Part shown: piece after piece, positions 10,135 through 19,773 of the stretch
Layout: each line of letters opens with the position of its first letter
Position numbering within the stretch: position 1 is the stretch's first letter
Origin: JAGNDO01 sp963704975
Lineage (GTDB): Bacteria; Chloroflexota; Anaerolineae; Caldilineales; Caldilineaceae
NCBI GenBank assembly: GCA_963704975.1
Contig: CAVPIK010000045.1
Span: 62,001-126,000 of the forward strand
DNA: 64,000 nucleotides
Reading direction: 5' to 3'
Position numbers and translations under genes: made by a program
Notes under the pieces: generated by a model
Seen by the model: the letters and a program-made list of their open reading frames with translations, nothing else
Database searches by the model: none
What the model was told of the DNA's origin: nothing

Positions 10135-10224
10135 AACGCAAAGGCCGCAAAGATGCAAAGGACGCAGAGATTTCGGTCGGTAGAAGATCTCTCGCGCCCT
10201 TTGCATCTTTGCAGCCTTAGCGTT
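10135..10224. repeat. Palindromic intergenic repeat (GCAAAGG/CGCAGAG type)
   Basis: An inverted repeat with arms built from GCAAAGATGCAAAGGACGCA and its reverse complement (CCCTTTGCATCTTTGC), ending in AACGC/GCGTT. It is a member of a family also seen at 13538, 25066, 40765 and 57360. It lies between convergent genes and could form a long stem. Confidence 0.8.
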
Positions 10225-10236
10225 AGCGAGATCAAC

Positions 10237-11731
10237 CTACTCCCCCGCCAACTCCGCATTCGTCTCGCTCAACGTCAACTGATAGCTCTCCTGATCCCCG
10301 AAGAACTCCCGACTGTATTTCTTGCCTTCGAACTCGCCGCTGAAGAGCCATTGCTTGTCGTAGTGCATGGTCACGATCATGCCCGTGCGCACGTCGTGGC
10401 AGGTGTTGCCCGTGTAGACGCTGGTCCAGCCGTTGCCCTCGTCGTTCTCCTGGGTGAAGGGACCGGCGCAGATCACGGCCACGTTCTGCCCATCGGCCAG
10501 GGTGATGCTCTCCGTGGCCGCACCGGGCAAGGCCCCGATCCAATAGCGGAAGAGGGGAGAATCCGGGGCCAGGGTGTAGCGCTCCTGGCCGGAGAAGTTG
10601 TCCACCTGATGCAGCCAATAGCTGTCGTCGCCGCAGCCCTCGGCCCATTCCACCCGGCGGTCGATCTCCAGATAGGTCGTGCGCACAAACTGGCGTCCAG
10701 CCGCGCTCATGGTGCCGGAACAGGCGGGGACCGCACAACGTCCAGAGTCACACGTATAGTCAACCTGCCACGTGGCGGTCAAATCAGCCGGAAAAAGTGC
10801 TTTGGCCACCGGGATGTCCGCCAGATCCCCGCTCACGGCCACAATCGATTCGGCGATCCAGGCCCGGCGTCCATCCTCCAAACAACAGACTTGCAGCCAC
10901 GTCCCCGCCTCATTTTGGGCCACGATGGTGAAGCTATCCCCCTTGACCCCCACGGCCACAATCGGGATTGTTCGTCCCCGGCCCGCCGCGGATGTTGCCC
11001 CGGTTGGTCTCGATGGTGGCCGTCGGGAGCAGCAGCGTCCACAGTCGCCGTTACCGCAACCGTGCCGGTCAGGATGCCGGTCTCGGTTAAGACGCCGGTC
11101 TGGGTCAAAACCGTGGTCCCGGTCAAGACGGTCGTTGCGGTCAGTACGCCGGTGCTTGTCACCACCTTGACCTCGGTCACCTTCACAATCCCGGCCCCAA
11201 TCCAGGTCTCACGGCTGCCCTCCACGCAACAGATCTTAAGCCAATTCCCCGATTGCATCCTGATCGATGACCGTAAAGGTGTCCCCCCTGGCCCCAACGG
11301 CCACCACAGCGTTGTTCACCCCCGGCCCGCTGCGGATATAGCCGCCATTGGTCACGATGGTGGCCGTGCGGGAGACAGCCGGGGCGTCCGCCGTGACCCC
11401 AATGGTCCCGGTCAAGACCGTCGTGGTTGTCAAGGCAACTGTGCGGGTCAAGGCAGTCGTTTCTGTTAAAACGGAGGTAGCCGTCTGGCTAACCCCCGTG
11501 GTTGCCGTCACAGTCAGGGTTGGGGTTACGGTCACGGTGGCACTGACAGCCGGGCTTGCGTTGATGGCCCCTTGGTTCGTCGGGAAGGCAGCCAAGAGCG
11601 GGGTGGATCGACCCGGCAGAAACGGGATTCGCCCAACCGAGCAGGATGAAAAGCAAGATCAAAAGCAGGGTTGTGCGGGCCAGGCCAAGCAGCCGAGGGT
11701 GGACGGGCGCAGACAAATAGTGAGGTGACAT
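10237..11731 (-). CDS. Secreted protein with two SH3b domains and Thr/Val repeat spacers
   Basis: It starts at ATG 11731 with a signal peptide (LLGLARTTLLLILLFILLGW then ANPVSAG). The mature part alternates low-complexity spacers of repeated VLT/ALT words (TSVLTETTALTRTVALTTTT; TATTVLTGTTVLTQTGVLTE) with two bacterial SH3 domains (NGGYIRSGPGVNNAVVAVGA...; GDSFTIVAQNEAGTWLQVCC). A C-terminal domain of about 190 residues has several Cys and no recognised family. Three frame shifts (about 11585, 11255 and 10965) break it; joined, the length is about 495. SH3b domains usually bind cell-wall or protein ligands. The role is unknown. Confidence 0.7.
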
Positions 11732-11906
11732 AGCAGATTTCTGTCCAATCGAAGGGTCAAAAAGAGATGGATGTGCCGGGAAATTCCCGGTTCGGGTGAG
11801 GGCGCGCCTCTCTGCCGATCTTAGCACAGGTGACCGGGGTTGACAACGCCGAGCGGTTCAACGCCGCAACAAAATGTTGGTCAACAGCCCCATTGCATCC
11901 AGGGTT

Positions 11907-12459
11907 TCATACGCATACAGCCGCACCAGATGGTTCGGAATCGTTCAAATGTTGATAGAGCGCGCCAGCGGCCCGCATGGATTGCAGCTTGCGCAAGGCC
12001 GCGGCCGCCCGCACCCGCACGCCCTCGTGCTCGCTCTCCAAGGCCGCCACCAGCACGGGGACCGCGTCTTCGCCGCACAGGGCCAGGCCATCCGCCGCGG
12101 CCTGGCGCACCAGCCCAGCCGGGTCGGTCAGCCGCTCGGCCAAGGCGGGCAGCGACTCCCGTCACCGCCTCCGCCGCCCGGGCGTGGAGATGGCCCAGGC
12201 CCAGCGCGGCCACGGCCCGCTCCCCCTCATCCGCCGCAGAGAGGGCCGCCGCCAAGATCGGCACGGCCTCCGCGCCGCCCACCGCGGCCAGCCCCCGCAG
12301 CCCCCACCAGCGCCGGTCCGGGTCCGCATCCCCGGCCAGGGCGAGCAGATCCGCCTCGTCATCCGGCCCCAGGGCGGAGATCACCGCCTCGGCAGCCGCG
12401 TCATCATCCAGCGCAATCGCCTGGCGCAATTGAAGAATGGGAGAAAGTTGGTGGGTCAT
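11907..12459 (-). CDS. HEAT-repeat (PBS lyase-like) protein
   Basis: About 184 residues made of HEAT-type helical repeats: WWGLRGLAAVGGAEAVPILA, GERAVAALGLGHLHARAAEA, LVRQAAADGLALCGEDAVPV and VRVRAAAALRKLQ. One frame shift near 12150. Start at ATG 12459, eight bases after GAGG; ATG 12465 is a close alternative. Such proteins act as binding scaffolds or, in some phototrophs, as bilin lyase partners, but there is no phycobiliprotein context here. A good promoter lies just upstream. Confidence 0.75.
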
Positions 12460-12502
12460 GGGCATTGCCTCGCTGGTTGGAATAAATGGATCGACACGCC
12501 CA

Positions 12503-12531
12503 ATCATACGGACGGCCACGACCAACGTCAA
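12503..12531 (-). promoter_or_regulatory. Sigma70-type promoter for the HEAT-repeat gene
   Basis: On the minus strand, -35 TTGACG (12531-12526), exact 17-base spacer, -10 TATGAT (12508-12503), about 44 bases before the start codon. Confidence 0.65.
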
Positions 12532-12626
12532 ATTACGATCCCCTTGCGTCTTTTGGCTCATTAAAGAAGATCGTGTCCAGCGAGACCACCCGCATGACAC
12601 GATCCTTTTGCCTTTTGCCTTTTTCT

Positions 12627-12655
12627 TTGACCCCACCCCGCCTTCATGCTAAAAT
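12627..12655 (+). promoter_or_regulatory. Sigma70-type promoter for the glycan gene set
   Basis: -35 TTGACC at 12627-12632, exact 17-base spacer, -10 TAAAAT at 12650-12655. It lies about 70 bases before the glycosyltransferase start. Confidence 0.65.
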
Positions 12656-12725
12656 GTCGGGTCTGTCCGGTCCCAAAAGAGTCAGTCAAAGCCGCCGGAA
12701 CATCGAGGAATCATGGATCGAACTT

Positions 12726-13532
12726 ATGTCAAACCAAAAAACAACCGCCCCCGTGGTCACCGTGGTGATCCCCACCTTCAACGAGGCGGACAATCTGGCC
12801 AAGATCACCGCCGCCCTCTTCGCCCTCAACCTGCCGGATCTGCGCATCCTGATCGTGGACGACAACTCCCCGGACGGCACGGGCGCGGTGGCGGATGGGC
12901 TGGTGGCCGACTATGCGGCCCAAGATGCCCTGCGCCTGCAAGTCATCCACCGCACGGGCAAGGGCGGCCTGGGCACGGCCTATGTGCGGGGCATGACCCA
13001 GGCCCTGGCCGACGGTGCGGATTATGTCATCCAAATGGACGCGGATTTCAGCCACTCCCCCCGCTACATCCCCCAGATGCTCGGCGTCATGCGGGCCACG
13101 GGGGTGGATGTGGTGATCGGCTCCCGCTACGTGCCCGGCGGCAGTTTGGACGAGGGCTGGAGCTGGTGGCGGCGCTTTGTGAGCTGGTGGGCCAACCTCT
13201 ACAGCCGGGTGATCCTGGACCTGCGGGTGCGGGACATGACCGCGGGCTTCAAGCTGTGGCGGCGCTCGGCCCTGGAGAACATCGGCCTGGAGCGGGTGGG
13301 CAGCAACGGCTACGCCTTCCAGGTGGAGATGGCCTATCTATGCGAAATGCTCGGCTACCGGCTGATCGAAATCCCCATCCACTTCGAGGACCGGCGCATC
13401 GGCCAGAGCAAGATGGACATCCCGGTCAAGCTGGAATCCGCCTGGCGCACGTGGCAGATCCGCTGGCGCTATCGGCAGATGAAGCGGCCGCCCATGCGGC
13501 GGCGTGCCCCGGAAATTTTAGACCCGAGTTAG
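12726..13532 (+). CDS. Polyprenol-phosphate mannosyl/glucosyltransferase (GT2, Dpm1-like)
   Basis: A 268-residue GT2 enzyme. It has VTVVIPTFNEADNL, ILIVDDNSPDGTG, GKGGLGTAYVRGM and QMDADFSHSP (the metal-binding DxD region), followed by VVIGSRYVPGGS and the C-terminal QSKMD motif of dolichol-phosphate mannose synthases. There are no membrane segments. It charges a lipid carrier with a sugar that GT-C enzymes then use. The next genes (YfhO-like and flippase) fit surface glycan assembly. The start at ATG 12726 is chosen because it directly precedes the domain; GAGGAA at 12705 is rather far away. Confidence 0.9.
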   Translation: MSNQKTTAPVVTVVIPTFNEADNLAKITAALFALNLPDLRILIVDDNSPDGTGAVADGLVADYAAQDALRLQVIHRTGKGGLGTAYVRGMTQALADGADYVIQMDADFSHSPRYIPQMLGVMRATGVDVVIGSRYVPGGSLDEGWSWWRRFVSWWANLYSRVILDLRVRDMTAGFKLWRRSALENIGLERVGSNGYAFQVEMAYLCEMLGYRLIEIPIHFEDRRIGQSKMDIPVKLESAWRTWQIRWRYRQMKRPPMRRRAPEILDPS

Positions 13533-13537
13533 AAACA

Positions 13538-13635
13538 AACCGCCGAGAGCGCAGAAGGCGCAGAGATTTCGCAGAGAGAGATCTGTTCATCCTTCCTCTG
13601 CGGTTCCTCTGCGCTCTCAGGCGCCCTCGGCGGTT
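13538..13635. repeat. Palindromic intergenic repeat (CCGCCGAGAGCGCAGA type)
   Basis: The left arm AACCGCCGAGAGCGCAGA mirrors the right arm CTGCGCTCTC...CTCGGCGGTT, with inner CGCAGAGA/TCTCTGCG-like words. Same family as 10135 and 25066. Confidence 0.8.
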
Positions 13636-13661
13636 AATTTCTTGAGATTGGGACTGATTCT

Positions 13662-16470
13662 GTGAATAGATTGAAACGATTTCGGGGCGACATCATTGCC
13701 CTGGCCGTGCTGATATTGCTGCCCCTGCTCTGGTTTGGGCCGGTCCTCTTCCCCGGCTGGGGCGGGCATACCTTGCTGCCCTTCGACAACCTCTACAGCT
13801 TTGAGCCCTTCCGCTCCATGCTGCCGGGCTTGGTCCCCCACAACAATCTGCTCTCGGATCTGGTGCTGCAAAACTTCGAGTGGAAGCTGCACATCCAGCG
13901 CGCCTTCGCCGCCGGGCAGATCCCGTTGTGGAACCCGGACATCTTCACGGGCATCCCCTTCTTTGCCGCCGGCCAGGCCAGTGTGGCCTATCCGCTGAGC
14001 TTGCTTTTCTACATTTTCCCGATTGAGGCCGCGTACGGCTGGTTCACGGCCCTGCAATTGGCGATTGCCGGGATCAACATGTACATCTTTGGCCGGGTGC
14101 TGCGTCTGCGCCCGGTGGCCGCCCTCTTTGCCGGGCTGGTCTTCATGTTCAGCGGCTTCATGATCGTCAGCGTGGTCTTCACCATGGTGATCGCGGCGGC
14201 GTCCTGGCTGCCCCTGGTCCTGGCGGTGATCGAGCTGATCATCCGCAAGCAGGAAGAGAAGGGCGTCGAGAGCTTCCGGCCCATCCCCTATGTGATCGTG
14301 GGCGCGGCGGCCATCGGCATCATGACCTTGGCCGGGCACCCGGAATTTTTCTATTACACATTGCTGGTGGCAGGGATGTACTCGGCGGTGCGGCTGGGTT
14401 TGGCGTGGGGAGAAATCAAGGCAAAAGGCAAAAGGCAAAGTGCAAAAGGCAAAAGGGGTGGACGAGGCGATTCGCCATTCGCCATTCGCATATTTAAGCT
14501 GGCCGGTTGGCTCCTGGTCATGGCCGGGCTGGGGATCGCCTTGGGCGCGGTGCAGTTGATCCCGTTGTACGAGTTGGTGACCCTCAACTTCCGGGCCGGG
14601 TCGGCGTCGTATCAGGATGTGATCGGGTGGGCGTGGCCGTCTCGGCATGTGTTGACCTTTGGGTTGCCGGACATTTTCGGCAACCCCAGCCATCATGGGT
14701 GGTTCGATATTTGGAGCCGGACGTGGACACCGGCCACGGTCAACGCCCTGGGCGAGCCGACGAACACGATCTTTTGGGGCATCAAAAACTACGTCGAGGG
14801 CGGCAACTATTTGGGGCTGCTGACCTGGGCTCTTGGCGATTTTGGCGGTCGTGCGCATCTTCGCCGCCCCCTTCCCCAAGAGCGAACACAGCCGGGCCAC
14901 GTGGATTTTCGCCGGGCTGGCCCTGCTCTCCCTGGCCTTCGCCTTCGGCACCCCCCTTTACGCCTTACTCTTTTACGGCCTCCCCGGCTGGAACCAACTG
15001 CACAGCCCCTTCCGCTGGGTCTTCCCCTTCACGGTGAGCATGGCCGTGCTGGGCGGGTTGGGGCTGAACGCACTTGCTGGAGCTGATGGTCACCCAGGCC
15101 GGAGATTGGCGCATCGGGCGGGGTCTGCGCCGGGTCCGCTTCCGCACGGTGGTGCGGATCGTGGCCGGGTTGATGGCCGCAGCCGGGATCGGTGCGCTGG
15201 CTGCGGTGGCCGTGAGCCTTTTCGTGCCCGGCCCCTTTGTCGAATCTGGGGGATCAGAGTGCTGGCAGGCAGCGACCTGGCCCGCATGGCCTTTGCGGAT
15301 GGGCGCATGTTCTGGTCGTATCAGGCCATGAACCTGGTCAAGTTCGGCGGCTTCGCCCTGGGCGTCCGGCCTGCTCTTGGCGTGGATGACCGTGCCCGGC
15401 GGCATGCCCCATCTGCGCACCCAATTGCCCCCCAAACTGGCCCGCCGCTTCACCCTCACCGGCGCCCTGGCCGTCGCCCTGATCGTCCTCGATCTCTTCG
15501 CCGCCCACGGCACCTTCAACCCATCCACCGACCCGGCCCTCTCGCCGCTCAAAAATGTCCCGCCCGTCGTCCAATTCATCAACGACCGGGAAGGCATCGA
15601 CCCCCAATCTCGCAACTCGCAACCCGCAATCACGCCCTTCCGCTTCACCACCTTCAACCTGCCCGGCGAAAAGACCGTCAACGCCAACATGGGCATGGCC
15701 TACGGCTGGCAGGACATCCGGGGCTATGATTCCATCATCCCCAAACAGTATGTGGACCTGATGGACCGCATCGCCCCCCAGGCCGGGGAGCTGCTTTACA
15801 ACCGCATCGCCCCGATCTACAGCGACGTGGCCGGTGACGCCACCTTGGAAAATCCGTTGCTGGATCTGCTCAACGTCAAATATGTGCTGACCACCCAATC
15901 CATCAGCGCGGACGGCTGGACCGAGATCTATCGGGACGAGGGCATTGCCGTCTACGAAAACAGCCAAGTGCTGCCCCGGGCCCTGATCGTGCCGGAAGCC
16001 CAGGTGCGTCGCCAGCGGATCAACAGCCCCTGCTCTCCGCGGACCTGAGCCGCACGCTCTTCATCGAAGAAGCCCCGGCGGACGCCAACGCCCTGGTGCC
16101 GTCCAGCCCGCAGATCGCCGAAGCGACCATCAGCCGCTACACGCCCAACGATGTCTTCGTGGATGTCAACCTCAGCGACCGGGCCTGGCTGCTGCTCTCG
16201 GACGCCTATTTCCCCGGCTGGAAGGCGTATGTGCGGCCCTTTGGCGGCACGGAGAACGACGAGACCGAGCTGACCATCCAGCGGGCCAACGGCGGGCTGC
16301 GGGCGGTCTATCTGCCCCAGGCGGGCCAGTGGACCGTGCGCTTCACCTATTCGCCCATGAGTTTCAAGGTGGGACTTTATGTCAGCTTCCTGGCCTTTAT
16401 GGCCGGGCTGCTGCTGCTGCTGTGGTGGGGATGGGGCAAGTTCTACCGGCCATCGGGCGACGGAGAACGA
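13662..16470 (+). CDS. YfhO-family membrane protein (GT-C-like), frame-shifted
   Basis: A polytopic protein of about 930 residues. It has the YfhO features FPWNLYSFEPF-like loops, many hydrophobic segments, LDLLNVKYVLTTQ in the lumenal part and SDAYFPGWKAYV near the end, then a last membrane helix (SFLAFMAGLLLLLWWGWG). YfhO proteins are needed for glycosylation of wall polymers in some Gram-positives. At least five frame shifts occur (about 14840, 15070, 15250, 15365 and 16040). Two short intergenic-type repeats lie inside the coding sequence (around 14420-14485 and 15605-15630). The C-terminus runs into the flippase gene and the stop is not certain. Confidence 0.75.
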
Positions 16471-18002
16471 GGCCCAGACCGTGGCCAAGAACTCCATCGT
16501 GCCCATGATCCTCAACCTGGCCAACAAGGCGGTGGACTTCGCCTTTGCCATGCTCTACGTGCGCCTGCTGGGGCCGGAGGGGACGGGGAAGTACGCCTTC
16601 GTGGTGGCCATGTACGGCTTCTTCGAGATCGTCAGCCGCTATGGCCTGGGCACGCTGCTGACCCGGGACGTGGCCGCGGACAAGAACCAATCCAGCCGCT
16701 ATTTGACCAATGTCCTGGCCCTGCGCACCCTGCTCTGGCTGGTGGCCATGCCGGTGATGGGCGCGGTGGTCTGACGGCTATCGCATCTTCGGCAACATCA
16801 CCACCGAGGAGATCGTGGCCCTGGCCATCTTCGGCGGCGGCCATGCTCTTTGCCAACTATGCCGACGGCCTGAGCAGCATGTTCAACGCCTTTGAAAAGA
16901 TGGAATATCCGGCGGGGCTGGCCACGGCATCGGGGCTGTTGAAAGTCACCCTGGGCGCGGCGGTCCTGCTGGCCGGGTGGGGCTTTGTGGGTCTGGCCGC
17001 GGTCAGCCTGACCGTGAACATCCTGCAAGTTTTCTGGCTCTACGGCCTGGTGCGCCGCACCCTCTTCCAGCCCCAATGGCAGTGGGATTGGTCGCTGCAA
17101 AAGTGGATGTTCGCCACCAGCGGCCCGCTGATGATCAACCACCTGCTGGCCACCATCTTCTGGCGCATCGACCTGTGGATTCTGCGACCCCTGGCTGGGG
17201 CCGCCAGCATCGGCCTCTACAGCGTGTCGCTTAAATACCTGGACGGCCTGAACATCATCCCCAGCGTCTTCACCTTTGCCATCTTCCCGCTGATGAGCCG
17301 CTACGCCCGGCGGGAGGGGGAGGGGCTGCTGCGCTCGTACGTGATCGCCGTGCGCCTGCTGCTCATGGCCAGCCTGCCCATCGCCATGATGACCACCTTC
17401 ATCGCCGCCCCCCTGGTCTTCATCGTGGGCGGCGGCGAATTTCTGAATGTGCCGGAGGTCTTTCGTGTTTTTGGGCCGGGAGATCCCCTACATGGGCGGC
17501 TCGCAACTGGCCTTGCAGGTGATCATCTGGAGCATCCCCATCGGCTTCGTCAACAGCGTCACCCAGTTTGTGCTGATCGCCGTGGACCAGCAGCGCTATC
17601 TGACCCGGGCCTTCCTCTTCGGCGTCCTCTTCAACGTGGTGGGCAACATCCTGCTCATCCCCAGCTTTGGCTACATCGGCGCCGCGGTGGTCGACGATTC
17701 TGAGCGAGTTCAGCCTGCTCGTCCCCTTCTATTGGCGGGTGCGTCAGCATGTGGGCAGCGTGAATTGGGTCGCCATCGTGTGGCGTCCGCTGGTGGCTGT
17801 GGGGGTGATGGGGCTGTCGATCTTCGGGTTGATGGGGTGGGGGATCAACGTGTGGGCTAGTGTGATCTTGGGGTGGGGGGTCTACGCCGTGGTCCTGGTG
17901 GCCGTGGGTGGCTTCGCTGGGGAAGACATGGCGATTGTGGGGCGGGCGCTGCCCTTGGGGAAATTGCGGGGGTTAAGGGCAGGCATACCCTCTTTGACTT
18001 GA
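16451..18002 (+). CDS. Polysaccharide flippase (MATE/Wzx-like), frame-shifted
   Basis: About 500 residues when joined. It opens with AKNSIVPMILNLANKAVDFA, then LLGPEGTGKYAFVVAMYGFF and TLLTRDVAADKN. Many membrane helices follow, with the middle motif ASIGLYSVSLKYLDGLNIIP and FTFAIFPLMSRYA. These match Wzx/RfbX oligosaccharide flippases of the MOP superfamily. Frame shifts near 16775, 16845, 17465 and 17695. It follows YfhO with little or no gap. It probably moves a lipid-linked glycan outward after the upstream glycosyltransferase loads it. The exact start is unclear. Confidence 0.75.
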
Positions 18003-18035
18003 CCACAATTGGGTCCGCCATTCATCGCCCTGGGT

Positions 18036-18064
18036 TTGACTTCCACCATCTTCCCTGCTAAAAT
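18036..18064 (+). promoter_or_regulatory. Sigma70-type promoter of the RiPP locus
   Basis: -35 TTGACT at 18036-18041, exact 17-base spacer, -10 TAAAAT at 18059-18064. It is 60 bases before the PqqD-like start, giving a leader of about 50 bases. It starts immediately after the flippase stop, so the RiPP genes have their own transcription start. Confidence 0.7.
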
Positions 18065-18123
18065 CCCGTCTTGTTATTTACCCGTCCCTTACTTCGCCAC
18101 CCCACCCAGAGATTGTTTTAACC

Positions 18124-18396
18124 ATGAATGACGCCACAGTTATAACCACATCAAAGAATCAAACCTTCACCGTACTCGATAACGAGACGGTGATTGTTAA
18201 TTTAGCGGCAGGCACCTATTATTCCCTGGATGCCATCGGCACCCGGGTATGGGACTTGATCCAGAAGCCCAGTTCAATAGCCGATCTTTGTGCTGCCTTG
18301 GTGCAAGAGTACCAAGTCGAAGAATCCCAGTGCCGGGATGATGTTTATGCTCTTTTAGACACGTTGGCTGCTGAGGGGCTACTTGAAGTCCATTAG
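18124..18396 (+). CDS. PqqD-like RiPP recognition protein (lasso B1 type)
   Basis: A 90-residue PqqD-fold protein with NETVIVNLAAGTYYSLDAIG and TRVWDLIQKPSSIADLCAAL, the family's GT..W.L core, and a winged-helix end (DDVYALLDTLAAEGLLEV). PqqD-like proteins bind RiPP leader peptides (the RiPP recognition element) and hand them to the protease or modifying enzyme. With precursor peptides and a B2 protease next door, this is the B1 leader-binding component rather than part of PQQ synthesis. First gene after the promoter. Intact, no frame shift. Confidence 0.88.
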   Translation: MNDATVITTSKNQTFTVLDNETVIVNLAAGTYYSLDAIGTRVWDLIQKPSSIADLCAALVQEYQVEESQCRDDVYALLDTLAAEGLLEVH

Positions 18397-18450
18397 GGGC
18401 AGACGGAACAACTGATAGTCCAACCCCACAGACCACTAAAGGAATTTTTG

Positions 18451-18611
18451 ATGAACACCGACCACCCTGATCAAGCACGCAAGCATTCTTGCCCAAAGAA
18501 AAACCGACATGGCAAGCCCCCAAGCTGACCAAGCACGGGGATATCGCCAGCCTCACCAAGCAGTGGCTCGGCCGGGACGGGATTATTCCCAATCTCGTGG
18601 TAGCTGATTGA
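18451..18611 (+). CDS. RiPP precursor peptide 1
   Basis: ATG 18451 is seven bases after AAAGGA. The first codons give MNTDHPDQARKHS. After a one-base shift near 18490 the sequence reads KPTWQAPKLTKHGDIASLT followed by KQWLGRDGIIPNLVVAD and a stop. The leader fits the lasso rule YxxPxLxxxGxxxxxT with Trp for Tyr. The shift (A-rich run CCCAAAGAAAAA) may be a sequencing error, because the other copies have one base fewer there. Without correction the peptide would stop early. About 52 residues if corrected. Confidence 0.75.
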
Positions 18612-18680
18612 CACTAGCTTAATCCATGGCATTCCAATGAACCAATAGAACACAACTCGTCGAATCACAAAGGATTATCC

Positions 18681-18836
18681 TTGAACAACCAACAGCACGA
18701 TCAAATCGCAACACCATCTGTCCAAGAAAAACCGACCTGGCAGGCCCAAGTTGACCAACACGGGGACATCGCCACGCTCACAAAGCAGTGGCTCGGTCCA
18801 GATGGGTTGTTTCCCAATGCCGTCAACGTTTCCTGA
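18681..18836 (+). CDS. RiPP precursor peptide 2
   Basis: Starts at TTG 18681, six bases after AAAGGA; 51 codons, fully open. It begins MNNQQHDQIATPSVQEKPTW, then QAQVDQHGDIATLT and KQWLGPDGLFPNAVNVS. The block QAQVDQ replaces the QAPKLTK of the other copies because two small deletions (two C, then one G) cancel out; this removes the conserved Pro and Leu of the leader rule. It is the only copy ending in Ser, the residue that lasso-cluster HPr-type kinases modify in paeninodin. Confidence 0.78.
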   Translation: MNNQQHDQIATPSVQEKPTWQAQVDQHGDIATLTKQWLGPDGLFPNAVNVS

Positions 18837-18890
18837 TGCTCCGTCAAAAGTTACTGAAGGAAATGAATCACATCGAGAACGAAGCTGTCT

Positions 18891-19125
18891 GTGAACAACC
18901 ACCAGCGTGACCACGCCACAACGCCGCCCACCCAAGAAAAGACCGACATGGCAAGCCCCCAAGCTGACCAAGCACGGGGACATCGCCAGCCTCACCAAAC
19001 AGTGGCCCGGCCCGGACGGGCTATTTCCTAACACGCGCATCCTGTGCTCCATAAAGGATTCTCAAGAAAAAAGAACACAACTCAGCACATTAAATAGGAT
19101 TAACCATGAACAACCGACAGCATGA
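18891..19125 (+). CDS. RiPP precursor peptide 3
   Basis: GTG 18891 gives MNNHQRDHATTPPTQEK, matching the N-termini of copies 2 and 4. A one-base insertion near 18945 (GAAAAGACC versus GAAAAACC) breaks the frame. The downstream frame gives PTWQAPKLTKHGDIASLT and KQWPGPDGLFPNTRILC, then an unusually long tail that reads into copy 4. The tail is probably an artefact of a lost stop, since copies 1, 2 and 4 end 16-18 residues after the conserved Thr. The ribosome binding site is weak. Confidence 0.65.
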
Positions 19126-19270
19126 TCAATCCGCAATACAGTCCGCCCAAGAAAAACCGACATGGCAAGCCCCAAAGCTGACCAAACACGGGGATATTGC
19201 CACCCTCACCCAGCAGTTGCCCGGCCCGGATGGGTTAATTCCTGAATTTTGTACCTCAGATTGCGATTAA
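19106..19270 (+). CDS. RiPP precursor peptide 4 (intact copy)
   Basis: ATG 19106, six bases after AGGA; 54 residues without any lesion. Leader MNNRQHDQSAIQSAQEKPTW, then QAPKLTKHGDIATLT, then QQLPGPDGLIPEFCTSDCD. The leader follows the lasso consensus (W..P.L...G.....T) used by the B1/B2 proteins. The predicted core, if cleaved after the residue following Thr, has Asp at position 6, Glu at 11 and two Cys. This is one residue short of the usual ring acid at 7-9. It is the best reference for the family of four. Confidence 0.88.
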   Translation: MNNRQHDQSAIQSAQEKPTWQAPKLTKHGDIATLTQQLPGPDGLIPEFCTSDCD

Positions 19271-19281
19271 TAAGGAAAGGC

Positions 19282-19766
19282 ATGAACACTGTGCGCATGC
19301 CCCAAACGACCAAGGGGATAGGACGAGCGATTGTGCGTCTTCTCTCGCCGATATCGCAGAGGCGGTACGGGCTGTGTTCGTGCTTTTTGGGTGCAGCTTG
19401 GCCTTGCGGTGGATCCCCTTTCGGCGCATCCACGCTTGGCACAACCAACACAACCACTGTGCCATCGCCGTACCGGCGGATCACGCCGAGCATGTGGCAC
19501 GAATCGTGCGGGCAATTCGGCGGGCGAGCAGGGTGGTTGGGATCAGCGCATGCCTCAGCCAGGCCCTGACGGCGCAGATGTTGTTGCGTTGGGTGGGCGT
19601 GCCCAGCCGAGTCTGGTTTGGCGTGAACCCAAGCGTCGACAGTCAGTTCGCCGCCCACGCTTGGCTAGAGTGGAATGGGCAGACTGTGTTGGGCGGCTGG
19701 GTGCAAGCAACCTATGCCCCGCTCTTTTCCCTTGATGTTGCACCCCACATCCAATCCGAGCGCTAA
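19282..19766 (+). CDS. Lasso peptide B2-type transglutaminase-fold leader protease
   Basis: Begins at ATG 19282, seven bases after AAGGAAAG-like sequence and just behind precursor 4. Apart from a shift near 19330 the protein reads FVLFGCSLALRWIPFRRIHA (hydrophobic N-terminus), then VGISACLSQALTAQMLLRWV (catalytic Cys) and QFAAHAWLEWNGQTVLGGW (catalytic His). This is the typical B2 pattern, about 160 residues. The position 12 residues after the His, where McjB has Asp, is Gly here, so the acid may lie elsewhere. Expected role: removal of the leader after the conserved Thr, with the PqqD-like protein presenting the peptide. Confidence 0.85.
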
Positions 19767-19773
19767 ATTCACA

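Noticed and set aside
18124..18396. PqqD-like gene as evidence for PQQ biosynthesis
   Set aside because: No pqqA, pqqE or pqqC genes are near; the precursor peptides and B2 protease show that it serves a RiPP locus.
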